Assembly: GCF_012767755.2 (NCBI RefSeq)
Contig: NZ_AP023189.1
Location: 3,722,001-3,786,000, forward strand
Direction: 5' to 3'
DNA: 64,000 nt
Source: Pseudomonas tohonis
Lineage (GTDB): Bacteria; Pseudomonadota; Gammaproteobacteria; Pseudomonadales; Pseudomonadaceae
Shown here piece by piece: positions 34,643-44,224 of this stretch. Each line of letters begins with the position of its first letter. Position 1 is the first letter of the stretch. The notes under the pieces are model-generated. The model made no database searches. It was not told the origin of the DNA and was given only the letters and a program-made list of their open reading frames with translations. Both the position numbers and the translations under genes were made by a program.

Positions 34643-35674
34643 ATGAACAACGCCTCCTCCAAACCCCAAGGCGACTCGCTGGTCGAAGTCGCCGCCCACT
34701 GGTGCATGCGCCTGCACGCAGAGGATTGCACGGACGAGGAGCGTGCCCAGTTCCAGGCCTGGATCGAAGCGGACCCGGCCCACGCCCTCGAATACGCCGA
34801 GATGCTGGAGATCTGGGAGCTCAGCGAACACCTGCCGCCGACCCAGTCGTCCCCCCGCCTGCACGTACCCCGCCAGCTTCCCAAACCGCCGCCGAGCCTC
34901 GCCCAGTTGCCGCCCCGCCAGCGCCCGCGCGGCCTCCTGCGTCGCCATGCGCGCGCCCTGGTGCTGGCCCTGGTCGCCCTGCCGCTCGCCGGCTACAGCG
35001 GCTGGATCGCCGGCTGGCTGCCCGACAGCTACCAGCGCTTCGAAGCCGAGAACAGCATCCGCCGCATCACCCTGCCCGACGGCAGCGACGTGGAACTGAA
35101 CCTCGCCACGCGCCTGAGCTACGCCAACTTCATCGACCAGCGCCGCGTCAGCCTCGACAGCGGCGAAGCCTACTTCCACGTCAGCCACGACAGCGCCCAC
35201 CCGTTCGTGGTGCATGCCGGCCAGGGCTCGATCACCGTCACCGGCACCCGCTTCAACGTCTGGAAGTACCAGGACAACGTCGTGGTCACCGTCACCGAGG
35301 GCTCGGTCAAGGTGCGCAGCGAACAGCGCGGCAACGACAGCAACCTCAGCCCCGGCATGCAGGCCAGCTTCAGCCCGGGCGACATGAAGCCGGCGGTCGG
35401 CGCCGTGGACACGCAGAAGGCCCTGGCCTGGCGCGACGGCAAGCTGATCCTCGACGACCTGACCCTCGCCGAGGCCGTGCCGCTGATCAACCGCTACCTC
35501 GACGCCCCGCTGGTACTGGGCGACCAGGCCAGTGCCGACCAGCGCATCGGCGGCATCTACAGCACCCGCGACATCCGCAGCCTGGTCAGCGCCCTGCCCC
35601 AGGTCCTGCCCGTCAGCCTCGCCCAGCAGGCCGATGGCAGCACTCTGATCAGCAACCGCAAGATGCGCCTGTGA
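34643..35674 (+). CDS. fpvR: Anti-sigma factor FpvR (FecR family)
   Basis: A 343-residue FecR-like membrane anti-sigma factor. It has an N-terminal cytoplasmic domain (WCMRLHAEDCTDEERAQFQAWIEADPAHALEYAEM), one membrane segment (about 118-140, ALVLALVALPLAGYSGWIAG) and a periplasmic part (ITLPDGSDVELNLATRLSY; HPFVVHAGQGSITVTGTRFNV). In P. aeruginosa FpvR holds both PvdS and FpvI until ferripyoverdine binds FpvA. I chose the ATG at 34643; an in-frame ATG at 34577 would add 22 residues with no FecR similarity. Confidence 0.92.
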   Translation: MNNASSKPQGDSLVEVAAHWCMRLHAEDCTDEERAQFQAWIEADPAHALEYAEMLEIWELSEHLPPTQSSPRLHVPRQLPKPPPSLAQLPPRQRPRGLLRRHARALVLALVALPLAGYSGWIAGWLPDSYQRFEAENSIRRITLPDGSDVELNLATRLSYANFIDQRRVSLDSGEAYFHVSHDSAHPFVVHAGQGSITVTGTRFNVWKYQDNVVVTVTEGSVKVRSEQRGNDSNLSPGMQASFSPGDMKPAVGAVDTQKALAWRDGKLILDDLTLAEAVPLINRYLDAPLVLGDQASADQRIGGIYSTRDIRSLVSALPQVLPVSLAQQADGSTLISNRKMRL

Positions 35675-35707
35675 AGCCGGGCGCCACGCCCGGAACGCCC
35701 CACCCGG

Positions 35708-35731
35708 TAAATTTCCCCGCGCCCTGATCGT
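35708..35731 (+). promoter_or_regulatory. PvdS-dependent promoter of pvdR-pvdT-opmQ
   Basis: TAAAT (35708-35712), 16 bases, CGT (35729-35731), 66 bp before the pvdR ATG. In P. aeruginosa this operon is also iron-regulated. Confidence 0.85.
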
Positions 35732-35797
35732 TCATCTGGCAGCGCCCCTTCGCCGTCGCAGTGTGCCGGCCAGGGCCCCTCCAGAGCCGGACATCCC

Positions 35798-36940
35798 ATG
35801 AGCGCCCCACGACTTCCACGCCGCCTGATCCTCGCCCCGCTGCTGCTCGTCCCCCTCCTCGCGCTCGCCGCCTGGAAGGCCATGCCCGACGCCGTCCATG
35901 AAGGCGACACCGTGACCGTCGCCGTCGGCACCATCGAAAGCAGCGTCAGCGCCCTCGGCACCCTGCAGCCACGCCGCTACGTCGATGTCGGCGCCCAGGC
36001 CTCCGGGCAGATCCGCAAGCTGCACGTGGAACCCGGCGACAGCGTCGAGGAAGGCCAGCTGCTGGTGGAGATCGACCCCTCCACCCAGCAGGCGCGGGTC
36101 GATGCCGGGCGCTCCTCCATCGACACCCTCGCGGCGCAGCGCGAAGAACAGCAGGCCCAGCACGCGCTGGCCCGCCAGCAATACGCCCGCCAGCAGAGAC
36201 TCGCCGCCAGCGGCGCCACCCGCGAGGAAGACCTGCAGGTCGCCCACGCCCAGGTGCGCACCACCCGGGCGCGCATCGCCATGATCGAGGCACAGATCCG
36301 CCAGGCCCAGGCGACCCTGCGCAGCGACGAGGCCGAGCTCGGCTACACGCGCATCTACGCCCCCATCTCCGGCACCGTGGTAGCGGTCGACGCCCGCGTC
36401 GGCCAGACCCTCAACGCCCAGCAGCAGACACCCCTGATCCTGCGTATCGCCAAGCTCTCGCCGATGACCGTCTGGGCCCAGGTCTCGGAAGCCGACATCG
36501 GCCGCGTGCGGCCCGGCATGCCCGCCTGGTTCACCACCCTCAGCGGCGAAGGCCGGCGCTGGGAAGCCCGCGTGCGCCAGGTGCTGCCGTTGCCGCCGCG
36601 CCCGCTCGACCAGCTCAGCCAGGGCGGCGGCAGCCCCACCGGCAGCGGCGGCCGCGTGGTGCTCTACACCGTGCTGCTGGACGTGGACAACCAGGACAAC
36701 GCCCTGATGACCGAGATGACCGCCCAGGTCCACTTCGTCTCCGAGCGCGTCGAGAACGCCCTGGCCGTGCCCATCGCCGCGCTGCTGGACGACGACAGGG
36801 TGCGGGTGGTCGGCGCCCGGGGCGCCATCGAGGAGCGCCAGGTGCGCACCGGCGTGCGCGACCGCATGCAGGTCCAGGTGCTGTCCGGGCTCAGCGAGGG
36901 CGAACGCCTGCTGATCGGCGAACCCGGCGACGCCCGATGA
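35798..36940 (+). CDS. pvdR: PvdR, periplasmic adaptor of the pyoverdine recycling pump
   Basis: A 380-residue MacA-like membrane-fusion protein with an N-terminal membrane anchor ([19 protein letters not shown]), a lipoyl half ([28 protein letters not shown]), a long alpha-hairpin (about 95-170, Gln/Ala-rich) and the second lipoyl half ([24 protein letters not shown]). It links PvdT to OpmQ and returns pyoverdine from the periplasm to the outside after iron release. Its stop overlaps the pvdT ATG by four bases. Confidence 0.95.
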   Translation: MSAPRLPRRLILAPLLLVPLLALAAWKAMPDAVHEGDTVTVAVGTIESSVSALGTLQPRRYVDVGAQASGQIRKLHVEPGDSVEEGQLLVEIDPSTQQARVDAGRSSIDTLAAQREEQQAQHALARQQYARQQRLAASGATREEDLQVAHAQVRTTRARIAMIEAQIRQAQATLRSDEAELGYTRIYAPISGTVVAVDARVGQTLNAQQQTPLILRIAKLSPMTVWAQVSEADIGRVRPGMPAWFTTLSGEGRRWEARVRQVLPLPPRPLDQLSQGGGSPTGSGGRVVLYTVLLDVDNQDNALMTEMTAQVHFVSERVENALAVPIAALLDDDRVRVVGARGAIEERQVRTGVRDRMQVQVLSGLSEGERLLIGEPGDAR

Positions 36941-38913
36941 AGGCCCTGCACGAACCCGCCCTGCTGGAACTGATCGACGTGCGCAAGCGCTACGGCGGCG
37001 ACGGCGCGCCGGAAGTCGAGGTGCTGCGCGGCATCTCCCTGCGCATCGAGGCCGGCGAATTCGTCGCCATAGTCGGCGCCTCCGGCTCCGGCAAGTCGAC
37101 CCTGATGAACATCCTCGGCTGCCTCGACCGCCCCAGCTCCGGCACCTACCGCTTCGCCGGCCGCGACGTCGCCGCGCTGGACGGCGACGAGCTGGCCTGG
37201 CTGCGCCGCGAGGCCTTCGGCTTCGTCTTCCAGGGCTACCACCTGATCCCCTCCGCCTCGGCCCGCGAGAACGTCGAGATGCCGGCCATCTATGCCGGCA
37301 CCCCCGCACCCGAGCGCAGCGCCCGCGCCGCCGAACTGCTGCGCCGCCTGGGCCTGGAGAGCCGCGCCGGCAACCGCCCGCACCAGCTCTCCGGCGGGCA
37401 GCAGCAACGCGTCTCCATCGCCCGCGCGCTGATGAACGGCGGCCACGTGATCCTCGCCGACGAACCCACCGGCGCCCTCGACAGCCAGAGCGGCATCGAG
37501 GTGATGAAGCTGCTCGAGGAGCTGTCCGCCCAGGGCCACGCGGTGATCCTCATCACCCACGACCGCGAAGTCGCCGCCCGCGCCCAGCGCATCATCGAAG
37601 TGCGCGACGGCCATGTCCTCAGTGACAGCGCCGACGCCCGGACGCCCGGCGCCAACGCCGGTGCACTGCCGGCCAGCCGCCTGCGCGAACGCCTCGAAGA
37701 GCGCCGCGAACTGCCCCCCGGCGCCTGGCGGGGCGAACTGCTCGAAGCCCTGCGCGCCGCCTGGCGGGTGATGTGGGTGAACCGCTTCCGCACCGCCCTG
37801 ACCCTGCTCGGCATCGTCATCGGCGTCGCCTCGGTGGTGGTCATGCTGGCCATCGGCGAAGGCAGCAAGCGCCAGGTCATGGCGCAGATGGGCGCCTTCG
37901 GCTCCAACATCATCTACCTCTCCGGCTACTCGCCGAACCCGCGCGTGCCCGAAGGCGTGGTCAGCCTCGCCGACATCGCCGCGCTGTCCGGGCTGCCCCA
38001 GGTCGAGCGGATCATGCCGGTCACCGGCGGCGACACCCTGGTGCGCCGCGGCAACCTCGACTTCCAGGCCTACACCCGCGGCAACGGCGTCGACTTCCCC
38101 AGCATCCTCAACTGGCCCGTCGCCGAAGGCGCCTTCTTCGACCAGGCCGACGAGGACAGCGCCGCTACCGTGGCGGTGATCGGCCAGAAGGTACGCGACA
38201 AGCTGTTCGCCGGACGCGACCCCATCGGCCAGCACATCCTCATCGAGAACGTGCCCTTCCAGGTGATCGGCACCCTGGCGGCCAAGGGCGCCAGCTCCGG
38301 CGACGAGGACGCCGACTCGCAGATCGTCGTGCCCTACTCCACCGCCAGCATCCGCCTGTTCGGCAAGCCCGAGCCGGACTTCGTCGTGGTCGCCGCCGCC
38401 GACACCAGCCGCGTGCAACAGGCCGAGGCCGCCATCGACCGCCTGCTGCTGCGCCTGCACCGCGGCATCCGCGACTTCGAGCTGACCAACAACGCCGCAC
38501 TGATCCAGGCCGAGGCCAGCACGCGCAACAGCCTGTCGCTGATGCTCGGCGCCATCGCCGCCATCTCCCTGCTGGTGGGCGGCATCGGCGTCATGAACAT
38601 CATGCTCATGACGGTGCGCGAGCGGACCCGTGAAATCGGCATCCGCATGGCCACCGGCGCCCGCCAGCGCGACATCCTCCGCCAGTTCCTCACCGAAGCC
38701 ACGCTGCTCTCGGTCACCGGCGGCATCACCGGCATCGCCATCGCCCTGCTGGTGGGCGGCGCCCTGTTGCTGGCCGATGTCGCCATCGCCTTCTCCCTCA
38801 CCGCCATGCTCGGCGCCTTCGCCTGCGCCCTGGCCACCGGCGTCGCCTTCGGCTTCATGCCGGCACGCAAGGCCGCGCGGCTCGACCCGGTAACCGCACT
38901 GACCAGCCCATGA
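36937..38913 (+). CDS. pvdT: PvdT, MacB-type ATPase/permease of the pyoverdine recycling pump
   Basis: A 658-residue MacB-like protein. The N-terminal ATPase domain has Walker A (GASGSGKST), signature LSGGQQQRV, Walker B ([16 protein letters not shown]) and an H-loop ([12 protein letters not shown]). A linker of about 50 residues leads to one membrane segment ([26 protein letters not shown]), a large periplasmic domain and three more C-terminal helices, including [29 protein letters not shown]. It overlaps both pvdR and opmQ by four bases, so the three pump parts are translationally coupled. Confidence 0.96.
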   Translation: MKALHEPALLELIDVRKRYGGDGAPEVEVLRGISLRIEAGEFVAIVGASGSGKSTLMNILGCLDRPSSGTYRFAGRDVAALDGDELAWLRREAFGFVFQGYHLIPSASARENVEMPAIYAGTPAPERSARAAELLRRLGLESRAGNRPHQLSGGQQQRVSIARALMNGGHVILADEPTGALDSQSGIEVMKLLEELSAQGHAVILITHDREVAARAQRIIEVRDGHVLSDSADARTPGANAGALPASRLRERLEERRELPPGAWRGELLEALRAAWRVMWVNRFRTALTLLGIVIGVASVVVMLAIGEGSKRQVMAQMGAFGSNIIYLSGYSPNPRVPEGVVSLADIAALSGLPQVERIMPVTGGDTLVRRGNLDFQAYTRGNGVDFPSILNWPVAEGAFFDQADEDSAATVAVIGQKVRDKLFAGRDPIGQHILIENVPFQVIGTLAAKGASSGDEDADSQIVVPYSTASIRLFGKPEPDFVVVAAADTSRVQQAEAAIDRLLLRLHRGIRDFELTNNAALIQAEASTRNSLSLMLGAIAAISLLVGGIGVMNIMLMTVRERTREIGIRMATGARQRDILRQFLTEATLLSVTGGITGIAIALLVGGALLLADVAIAFSLTAMLGAFACALATGVAFGFMPARKAARLDPVTALTSP

Positions 38914-40340
38914 CCGCACTCGCCCCCCGCACCCTGCTGCCCCTGTGCCTGGCGCTCGGCGCCTGCACCGGCGCCGATACCACACCGACGGCGGCGATCA
39001 CGCCGCCTCCCCACTGGCAGTCCCCTGCCCGCCAGGGCGCCGCGCAGATCAGCGCCGACTGGTGGCACGCCTTCGGCAGCCCTGAACTCAGCCGGTTGAT
39101 CCAGCAGGCCCGCCAGGGCAGCTTCGACCTCGCTGCCGGCCGCGCACGGATACGCCAGGCCAGCGCCGCCGCCGTGATCGCCGGCGCCCCGCTGCTGCCC
39201 GAAGTGAAGGCCGAGCTGAGCGGCAGCTACCAGCAACTGCTGGGTGACGAAGGCTTCAGCGCCCTGGATGCCGAGCGCGACAGGCCGCGTTTCGACACCT
39301 ATGCCGCCGGCCTCAGCGCCAGCTACGAGCTGGATTTCTGGGGCGGCAGGCGCGCCGCCCGCGACAGCGCCCTGCACAGCCTGGAGGCCAGCCGCTTCGA
39401 CCAGGCGACCCTGGAGCTGACCCTGCTCGCCGGCGTCGCCAGCAGCTACCTGCAGGTGCTGGCCCTGGGCGAACAGCTGCGTATCGCCGAAGGCAACCTC
39501 GACAACGCCCGCCAGGTGCTGCAACTGGTGGAAGCACGCCAGGCCGCCGGCGCCGCCACGCGCCTGGAACTGGCCCAGCAGCGCAGCCTGGTGGCCGGCC
39601 GCGAACGCGCCCTGGAACGCCTGCGCCAACAGGGCGGCGAAGCCCGTGTCGCCCTGGCCACGCTGCTCGGCCAACCGGTGCAGGCACTGGCCCTGAAGGG
39701 CGGGAAACTGGCCGGCATCCAGTGGCCCGGCATCGGCGCCGGCGTGCCCAGCGAACTGCTCGGCCGTCGCCCCGACATCGCCGCCGCCGAAGCACGCCTG
39801 GCCGCCGCCGACGCCGACGTGCGCGTCGCCCGCGCCGCGATGCTGCCGAGCCTGACCCTGAGCGCCAGCCTCGGCACCGGCTCCGAGCAGTTCTCCGACA
39901 TCCTGCGCAACCCTTACTACGGCGTCGCCGCCGGCCTCGCCGCGCCCATCTTCAACGCCGGCCGCCTCGACGCCGGCCATCGCCAGCGCCAGGCCCGCGA
40001 AGAGGAGCTGCTGGCCATCTACCGCGCCGCCATAGTCGCGGCCTTCGGCGACGTGGAGCGCGCCCTGCTGGCCATCGACGGCCTCGACCGCCAGCGCCAG
40101 TGGCAAGCCGAGGAACTCGCCCAGGCCCAGCGTGCCTTCGAACTGGCGGAAAACCGCTACCGCGCCGGCGCCGAGACCCTGCTCACCGTGCTGGAGACCC
40201 AGCGCAGCCTCTACCAGGCCGAAGACGACGCCGTGCAACTGCACCTCGCCCGCCTGCAAGCCGCCGTTGGCCTGTACAAGGCCCTGGGCGGCGGCTGGAC
40301 GCCAGACACCCGCCTGCAAGCCGACCGCACCCCGGGCTGA
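38910..40340 (+). CDS. opmQ: OpmQ, outer-membrane channel of the pyoverdine recycling pump
   Basis: A 476-residue TolC/NodT-type lipoprotein. The lipobox LALGAC places the lipid-carrying Cys at residue 19. Family marks include [35 protein letters not shown] and, in the second half, [22 protein letters not shown] and [20 protein letters not shown]. It ends [21 protein letters not shown]. It completes the PvdR-PvdT-OpmQ trans-envelope pump. A perfect GC hairpin (CCCGGGCT / AGCCCGGG, 40331-40348) spans the stop codon, without a T-run. Confidence 0.95.
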   Translation: MTALAPRTLLPLCLALGACTGADTTPTAAITPPPHWQSPARQGAAQISADWWHAFGSPELSRLIQQARQGSFDLAAGRARIRQASAAAVIAGAPLLPEVKAELSGSYQQLLGDEGFSALDAERDRPRFDTYAAGLSASYELDFWGGRRAARDSALHSLEASRFDQATLELTLLAGVASSYLQVLALGEQLRIAEGNLDNARQVLQLVEARQAAGAATRLELAQQRSLVAGRERALERLRQQGGEARVALATLLGQPVQALALKGGKLAGIQWPGIGAGVPSELLGRRPDIAAAEARLAAADADVRVARAAMLPSLTLSASLGTGSEQFSDILRNPYYGVAAGLAAPIFNAGRLDAGHRQRQAREEELLAIYRAAIVAAFGDVERALLAIDGLDRQRQWQAEELAQAQRAFELAENRYRAGAETLLTVLETQRSLYQAEDDAVQLHLARLQAAVGLYKALGGGWTPDTRLQADRTPG

Positions 40341-40380
40341 AGCCCGGGCTTCCCGATACGCACCGCCGCGAAGCATTCGC

Positions 40381-40646
40381 AGGATGGGTAGAGCTCCGCG
40401 AAACCCATCGATTCGGGGCCTCATGCAAAACGCCGTGCCACGCCCGACACCGCCCGGTGGAGGTAGAAAGCGACCTCCACCCTACGCACCGGGGTACGCC
40501 CTGCCCGTAGGGGCGAATTCATTCGTCTGTCTGCATTAGCTGTTGTGAATTTGATGCGAAGCCTCAAGCGCTGTGCTTTCCGGGTATTCATGACTTCCTG
40601 TCCCGGCCACCGCGTGGGTTTCGCTTCGCTCTACGCCACCCTACGG
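40381..40646. repeat. Several dispersed repeat units in the opmQ-pvdP gap
   Basis: The left half of the 700-bp gap 40341-41040 holds an AGGATGGGTAGAGC...GAAACCCAT unit (40381-40409); a GGTGGAGGT...ACCTCCACCCTAC hairpin (40456-40485); a GTAGGGGCGAATTCATTCG unit (40507-40525); and a reversed GTGGGTTTCGCTTCGCTCTACG unit ending in CCACCCTACGG (about 40614-40646). A 65-residue open frame across these units (40545-40742) has no protein-like features. Confidence 0.72.
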
Positions 40647-40741
40647 AAGCCGTTACGCACCGAGCGTGATGCGCACATCGATGAAGATTTGGCGAAGAGG
40701 TTCGGGCGGCGGCCAAACGCCCCTTCAGGAGGCCGAGCGTA

Positions 40742-40920
40742 ATCGTCGTTTCAGGGGTTGAGCGACATGGATGTCGCGAGAGCCGCGATGGGCCAGGGAT
40801 GGCCCTTCGCGGCGTGCCCCTGAAACGACGATGGAGCGAGGGAACCCGACGCAGTCGGGCCGTATGCAGGGGCGAGCGCTTTTGGTTCCTTTTAAGGCGA
40901 TTGTTAAAAGGGACTCGCCC
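40742..40920. repeat. Large structured repeat element with nested hairpins
   Basis: Perfect 16-bp arms ATCGTCGTTTCAGGGG (40742-40757) and CCCCTGAAACGACGAT (40817-40832) enclose two further hairpins: GCGACAT/ATGTCGC at 40762-40777, and GCCGCG..GGGCCA pairing with TGGCCC..CGCGGC at about 40782-40813. A second domain follows: GGGCGAG (40870-40876) with CTCGCCC (40914-40920), enclosing CCTTTTAA/TTAAAAGG (40888-40911). The whole could fold as an RNA of about 180 bases. From memory, similar sequence recurs in many Pseudomonas genomes. No protein is supported. Confidence 0.75.
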
Positions 40921-41040
40921 GGCAAGGCGAAACAGAAACCATCAGCAAAACTCGGCAATCGGCCTGGCCAAAGACCCTCTAGCAACACTTAACGCAGGCA
41001 GAACCAATTCATCCGCGATCCATTGCCCGGGGCGCCCCGG

Positions 41041-42672
41041 TCACCCCTTGCCCGGCACCTTCAGGTTGCGCGCGTACCAGGGCCGGCGCGGGGTCCGGCG
41101 CAGCAGGTCGCCGATGTCTTCCTCGCCGCTGAAGGCGATGCGCAGGGCCAGTTTCATGGCTTCGACCTCCAGCTCCCCGGCACCGCCGCCGGCATCGGCG
41201 ATGCCGCCGCAACCGTGGGTGGTGGGCCCGAGCCAGGGGTCGGCCACTTCCACCCAGCGCCCCGGCGCGAACCAGGGCACGCCGTTGACTTCGCGACGCT
41301 GCACCTCGCCCGGGTGGGCGCGCTCGTGGGCGCGGAACCAGTCCTCGATGCGGTCGTCGATCCAGCCGTGGAAGCGCCAGAACACCGGGTTGACGTGGGA
41401 CGAGAAGGGGTCGCCCAGGTAGTCGTTCTCATCGCGGAACCAGCGCGCGGCATAGTCGGAGGGCTCGCGATCGCCCACCACCGGCATGCCGTTGGACGGG
41501 TCGCGGGTCACGGTCGCCCAGCGCATGTGCAGCCAGTCGTGGATGTTCAGCTCCACCTCCGAACCGAACTGCGCCAGGGTCAGGCGACTCAGGTAGTCCG
41601 GGTCCTGGTACTGCGACTCCCAGACCTGGAAGTTGCCGAAGAAGGTCTCGGCCGCCTTGATGCCGTGCAGCCACTGGCTCAGCTCCTCGTCGTCAGCGGC
41701 CACCCAGGCCGGGGGCACCGAATCGCCGTCCCGGTTCTCCTGGTAGCGGATGAACCCCAGGCGGTCATGCTCGACATAGGGCGAGGGCAGCGGCAGGCGC
41801 GTCCAGTTCGGCAGGTCGGGCTGCAGGGCGCGAGCCTGGCCGAGCATGTGCCGGTGCATGAAGAAGAAATCCTCGCCCGAGCCGTTGAGGTGCTTGCGCC
41901 GCCCCCGTGCGCCGCGCTCGGCATCGCGCGGGCCGGGTTGCCAGCCGGCACCGCGCAGCGCATCGCGCCTGGCGTCGTCGAGGCGGTGCCACTTGTCCCG
42001 TGTGGCGTGCCAGAGCTGGTGGAACAGCCGGTGCCCGGGCGAGACCAGCCAGGCCAGCAGCGCCGGCGCCAGTGGGGTGACCCGCTGCGCCTCGGGGAAG
42101 GCACGCTTGATGGCGACGAAGCGACTGTCCGGCTCGGGCATATCCAGAGGCCGGTCGAGGCGGCGGATGCGTCCGCTGAGGGTGCCCGCACCGGCATCCC
42201 CCCACCCGCCCCACACCTCGTCGAGGATCGCCTCCAGCTCGTGGCTGGGCGCCGATTCGCCGGCCGGCACCAGGCGCCAGCGCACCGTGCGCGCATCCGC
42301 CGCCGCCAGTTCGCCCAGCACCCGGTAACGCGGCTCGCCACGGGCACGCAGGCGCGCGCCCACATCGATGAAACCGCGCAGGGAACGGCCACCAGGGCCG
42401 ACGTCCAGCAGCATCTCGACGCCCTGCAACGGCAGGTCGTCCAGGCCGATGTCCATGCCGCTGAAGCGCAGGTCCCAGATACCGCGCAGCGTGTCGGCGA
42501 TGCGCACGCCCTCGCCGGCCGCGACCTCGACGCTGGCCTCGCCGGGCGTCTCCACCTGCCCCGGCTCCAGCGTGTCGTCGTGGTCCACCGGCTGGCGCGC
42601 GTACCACACCGCGGGCGCTGCCGCCCCGACCACCGCCAGCCCCGCCATGAACCCACGCCTGGAAAACCTCAT
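41041..42672 (-). CDS. pvdP: PvdP, periplasmic tyrosinase for pyoverdine chromophore maturation
   Basis: A 543-residue copper tyrosinase. A Tat signal is evident at the start (FSRRGFMAGLAVVGAAAPAVW). His clusters for the two copper ions are visible: GHRLFHQLWHATRDKWH for CuA, and DWLHMRW with FWRFHGWIDDRIEDWF for CuB. PvdP oxidises ferribactin-derived dihydropyoverdine chromophore precursors. The ATG at 42672 gives the expected Tat leader; the GTG at 42699 is less likely. A PvdS box lies 43-66 bp upstream, divergent from the pvdM box. Confidence 0.95.
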   Translation of the reverse strand: MRFSRRGFMAGLAVVGAAAPAVWYARQPVDHDDTLEPGQVETPGEASVEVAAGEGVRIADTLRGIWDLRFSGMDIGLDDLPLQGVEMLLDVGPGGRSLRGFIDVGARLRARGEPRYRVLGELAAADARTVRWRLVPAGESAPSHELEAILDEVWGGWGDAGAGTLSGRIRRLDRPLDMPEPDSRFVAIKRAFPEAQRVTPLAPALLAWLVSPGHRLFHQLWHATRDKWHRLDDARRDALRGAGWQPGPRDAERGARGRRKHLNGSGEDFFFMHRHMLGQARALQPDLPNWTRLPLPSPYVEHDRLGFIRYQENRDGDSVPPAWVAADDEELSQWLHGIKAAETFFGNFQVWESQYQDPDYLSRLTLAQFGSEVELNIHDWLHMRWATVTRDPSNGMPVVGDREPSDYAARWFRDENDYLGDPFSSHVNPVFWRFHGWIDDRIEDWFRAHERAHPGEVQRREVNGVPWFAPGRWVEVADPWLGPTTHGCGGIADAGGGAGELEVEAMKLALRIAFSGEEDIGDLLRRTPRRPWYARNLKVPGKG

Positions 42673-42714
42673 CGTCACACCCGCATCCGTGTCAGCCACG
42701 CCTATCCAGCTAGA

Positions 42715-42738
42715 ACGAGAGGCCCTGAAACAAATTTA
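42715..42738 (-). promoter_or_regulatory. PvdS-dependent promoter of pvdP
   Basis: Read leftward, TAAAT (42738-42734), 16 bases, CGT (42717-42715). It is back-to-back with the pvdM box, 15 bp apart. Confidence 0.87.
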
Positions 42739-42753
42739 CCGCCGCCGGGACGC

Positions 42754-42777
42754 TAAATTTCCCACCGCCACCCTCGT
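42754..42777 (+). promoter_or_regulatory. PvdS-dependent promoter of pvdM-pvdN-pvdO
   Basis: TAAAT (42754-42758), 16 bases, CGT (42775-42777), 67 bp before the pvdM start. It is paired divergently with the pvdP box. Confidence 0.87.
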
Positions 42778-42844
42778 TCCTCCGTGACAGGCGAACCCCG
42801 CAGCAGCGGGCGTCGCACACGCATCGACCCTGGCAATCAACGGG

Positions 42845-44224
42845 ATGGCAATGAACACGACCCGCTCCAGCAAGGCCCCCTACCTCGTCGCCTTGGCACT
42901 CCTCCTCGCCCTCGTCGCTGTGGCGGCCTGGTACGTCCTCGCGTACCGCCAGGCCGAGGGCTACCCGAAGGAGGTGGTCAAGCACGCCGCCGAGCTGCAG
43001 GACCGCATCCTCTCCTTCGACAGCCACATCACCGTGCCCACCGACTTCGGCACCGAAGGCAAGGAGGCCGACCGGGACGGCGACGGCCAGTTCGACCTGG
43101 TCAAGGCCGGGCGCGGGCGCCTCTCCGGTGCGGCGCTGACCATCTTCGGCTGGCCAGAGATCTGGAACGGCCCCAACGCGCCCCATCGCCCCACCGCCGC
43201 CTTCGTCGACGAGGCGCGCCACCAGCAGGAGCTGCGCTACAGGATCATCAGCGGCATGGTGCGCGACTTCCCCAACCAGGTCGGCATCGCCTACACCCCG
43301 GCCGACTTCCGCCGCCTGCACGGCGAAGGCAAGTTCGCCATCTTCATCAGCATGCTCAACGCCTACCCCCTGGGCGACGACCTCGGTGCCCTGGACACCT
43401 GGGCCGCGCGCGGCATGCGCATGTTCGGCTTCAGCTACGTGGGCAACAACGCCTGGGCCGACTCCTCGCGCCCGCTGCCCTTCTTCAACGACAGCGTCGA
43501 CGCCCTCGGCGGCCTCTCGCCCCTGGGCGAGCAGGCGGTGGCACGGCTCAACGACCTGGGCGTGGTGATCGACGTGTCGCAGATGTCCACCCTGGCCCTG
43601 GAAGACGTCGCCCGCCTCAGCCGCGCGCCCATCGTCGCCTCGCACTCGGCGCCGCGCGCGCTGGTGGACATCCCGCGCAACCTCAGCGACCCGGAAATGC
43701 AGCGGATCAAGGCAAGCGGCGGGGTGATCCAGGTGGTGGGCTTCCCCGCCTACCTCAAGCCGCTGAGCCAGCCGACCCTGGACAAGCTCAACGCCCTGCG
43801 TGCGCGCTTCGACCTGCAACCGCTAGACGGCCTGGCCAACGCCCTGATGCCGGGCGACCCGATCATCGCCATCTGGCCGGAACAGCGCTTCGGCGAGTAC
43901 GCCAGCGCGCTCTACGCCATCCTCGAGGAAGAGCCCCGCGCCAGCGTCAAGGAACTGGTGGACGCCATCGACTACACCGTGCGCAAGGTCGGCATCGACC
44001 ATGTCGGCATCGCCAGCGACTTCAACGACGGCGGCGGCGTCGAGGGCTGGATGAACGTCGGCGAGTCGCGCAACCTCACCGCCGAGCTGATCCTGCGCGG
44101 CTACTCCGACGCCGATATCGCCAAGCTCTGGGGCGGCAACTTCCTCCGCGTCTGGGAGGAGGTGCAGCGCCGCGCCAGGCCGGCCGCCGCCAGCACCGTA
44201 CAACCGCAAGCGGAGCGTGGCTGA
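42845..44224 (+). CDS. pvdM: PvdM, membrane-dipeptidase-like pyoverdine maturation protein
   Basis: A 459-residue protein with an N-terminal membrane anchor (APYLVALALLLALVAVAAWYVLAY) and a renal-dipeptidase-like TIM barrel. It has the metal-site remnant SFDSHITVP, IVASHSAPRALVD and the C-terminal GIDHVGIASDFNDGGGV. PvdM is required for the periplasmic oxidation stage with PvdP; its direct chemistry is not obvious. The start could also be ATG 42851. The stop shares one base with the pvdN ATG (TGATG). Confidence 0.93.
   Translation: MAMNTTRSSKAPYLVALALLLALVAVAAWYVLAYRQAEGYPKEVVKHAAELQDRILSFDSHITVPTDFGTEGKEADRDGDGQFDLVKAGRGRLSGAALTIFGWPEIWNGPNAPHRPTAAFVDEARHQQELRYRIISGMVRDFPNQVGIAYTPADFRRLHGEGKFAIFISMLNAYPLGDDLGALDTWAARGMRMFGFSYVGNNAWADSSRPLPFFNDSVDALGGLSPLGEQAVARLNDLGVVIDVSQMSTLALEDVARLSRAPIVASHSAPRALVDIPRNLSDPEMQRIKASGGVIQVVGFPAYLKPLSQPTLDKLNALRARFDLQPLDGLANALMPGDPIIAIWPEQRFGEYASALYAILEEEPRASVKELVDAIDYTVRKVGIDHVGIASDFNDGGGVEGWMNVGESRNLTAELILRGYSDADIAKLWGGNFLRVWEEVQRRARPAAASTVQPQAERG

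Noticed and set aside
40545..40742. Possible 65-residue protein in the opmQ-pvdP gap
   Set aside because: It consists of translated dispersed repeats, lacks a ribosome site and shows no protein-like pattern.
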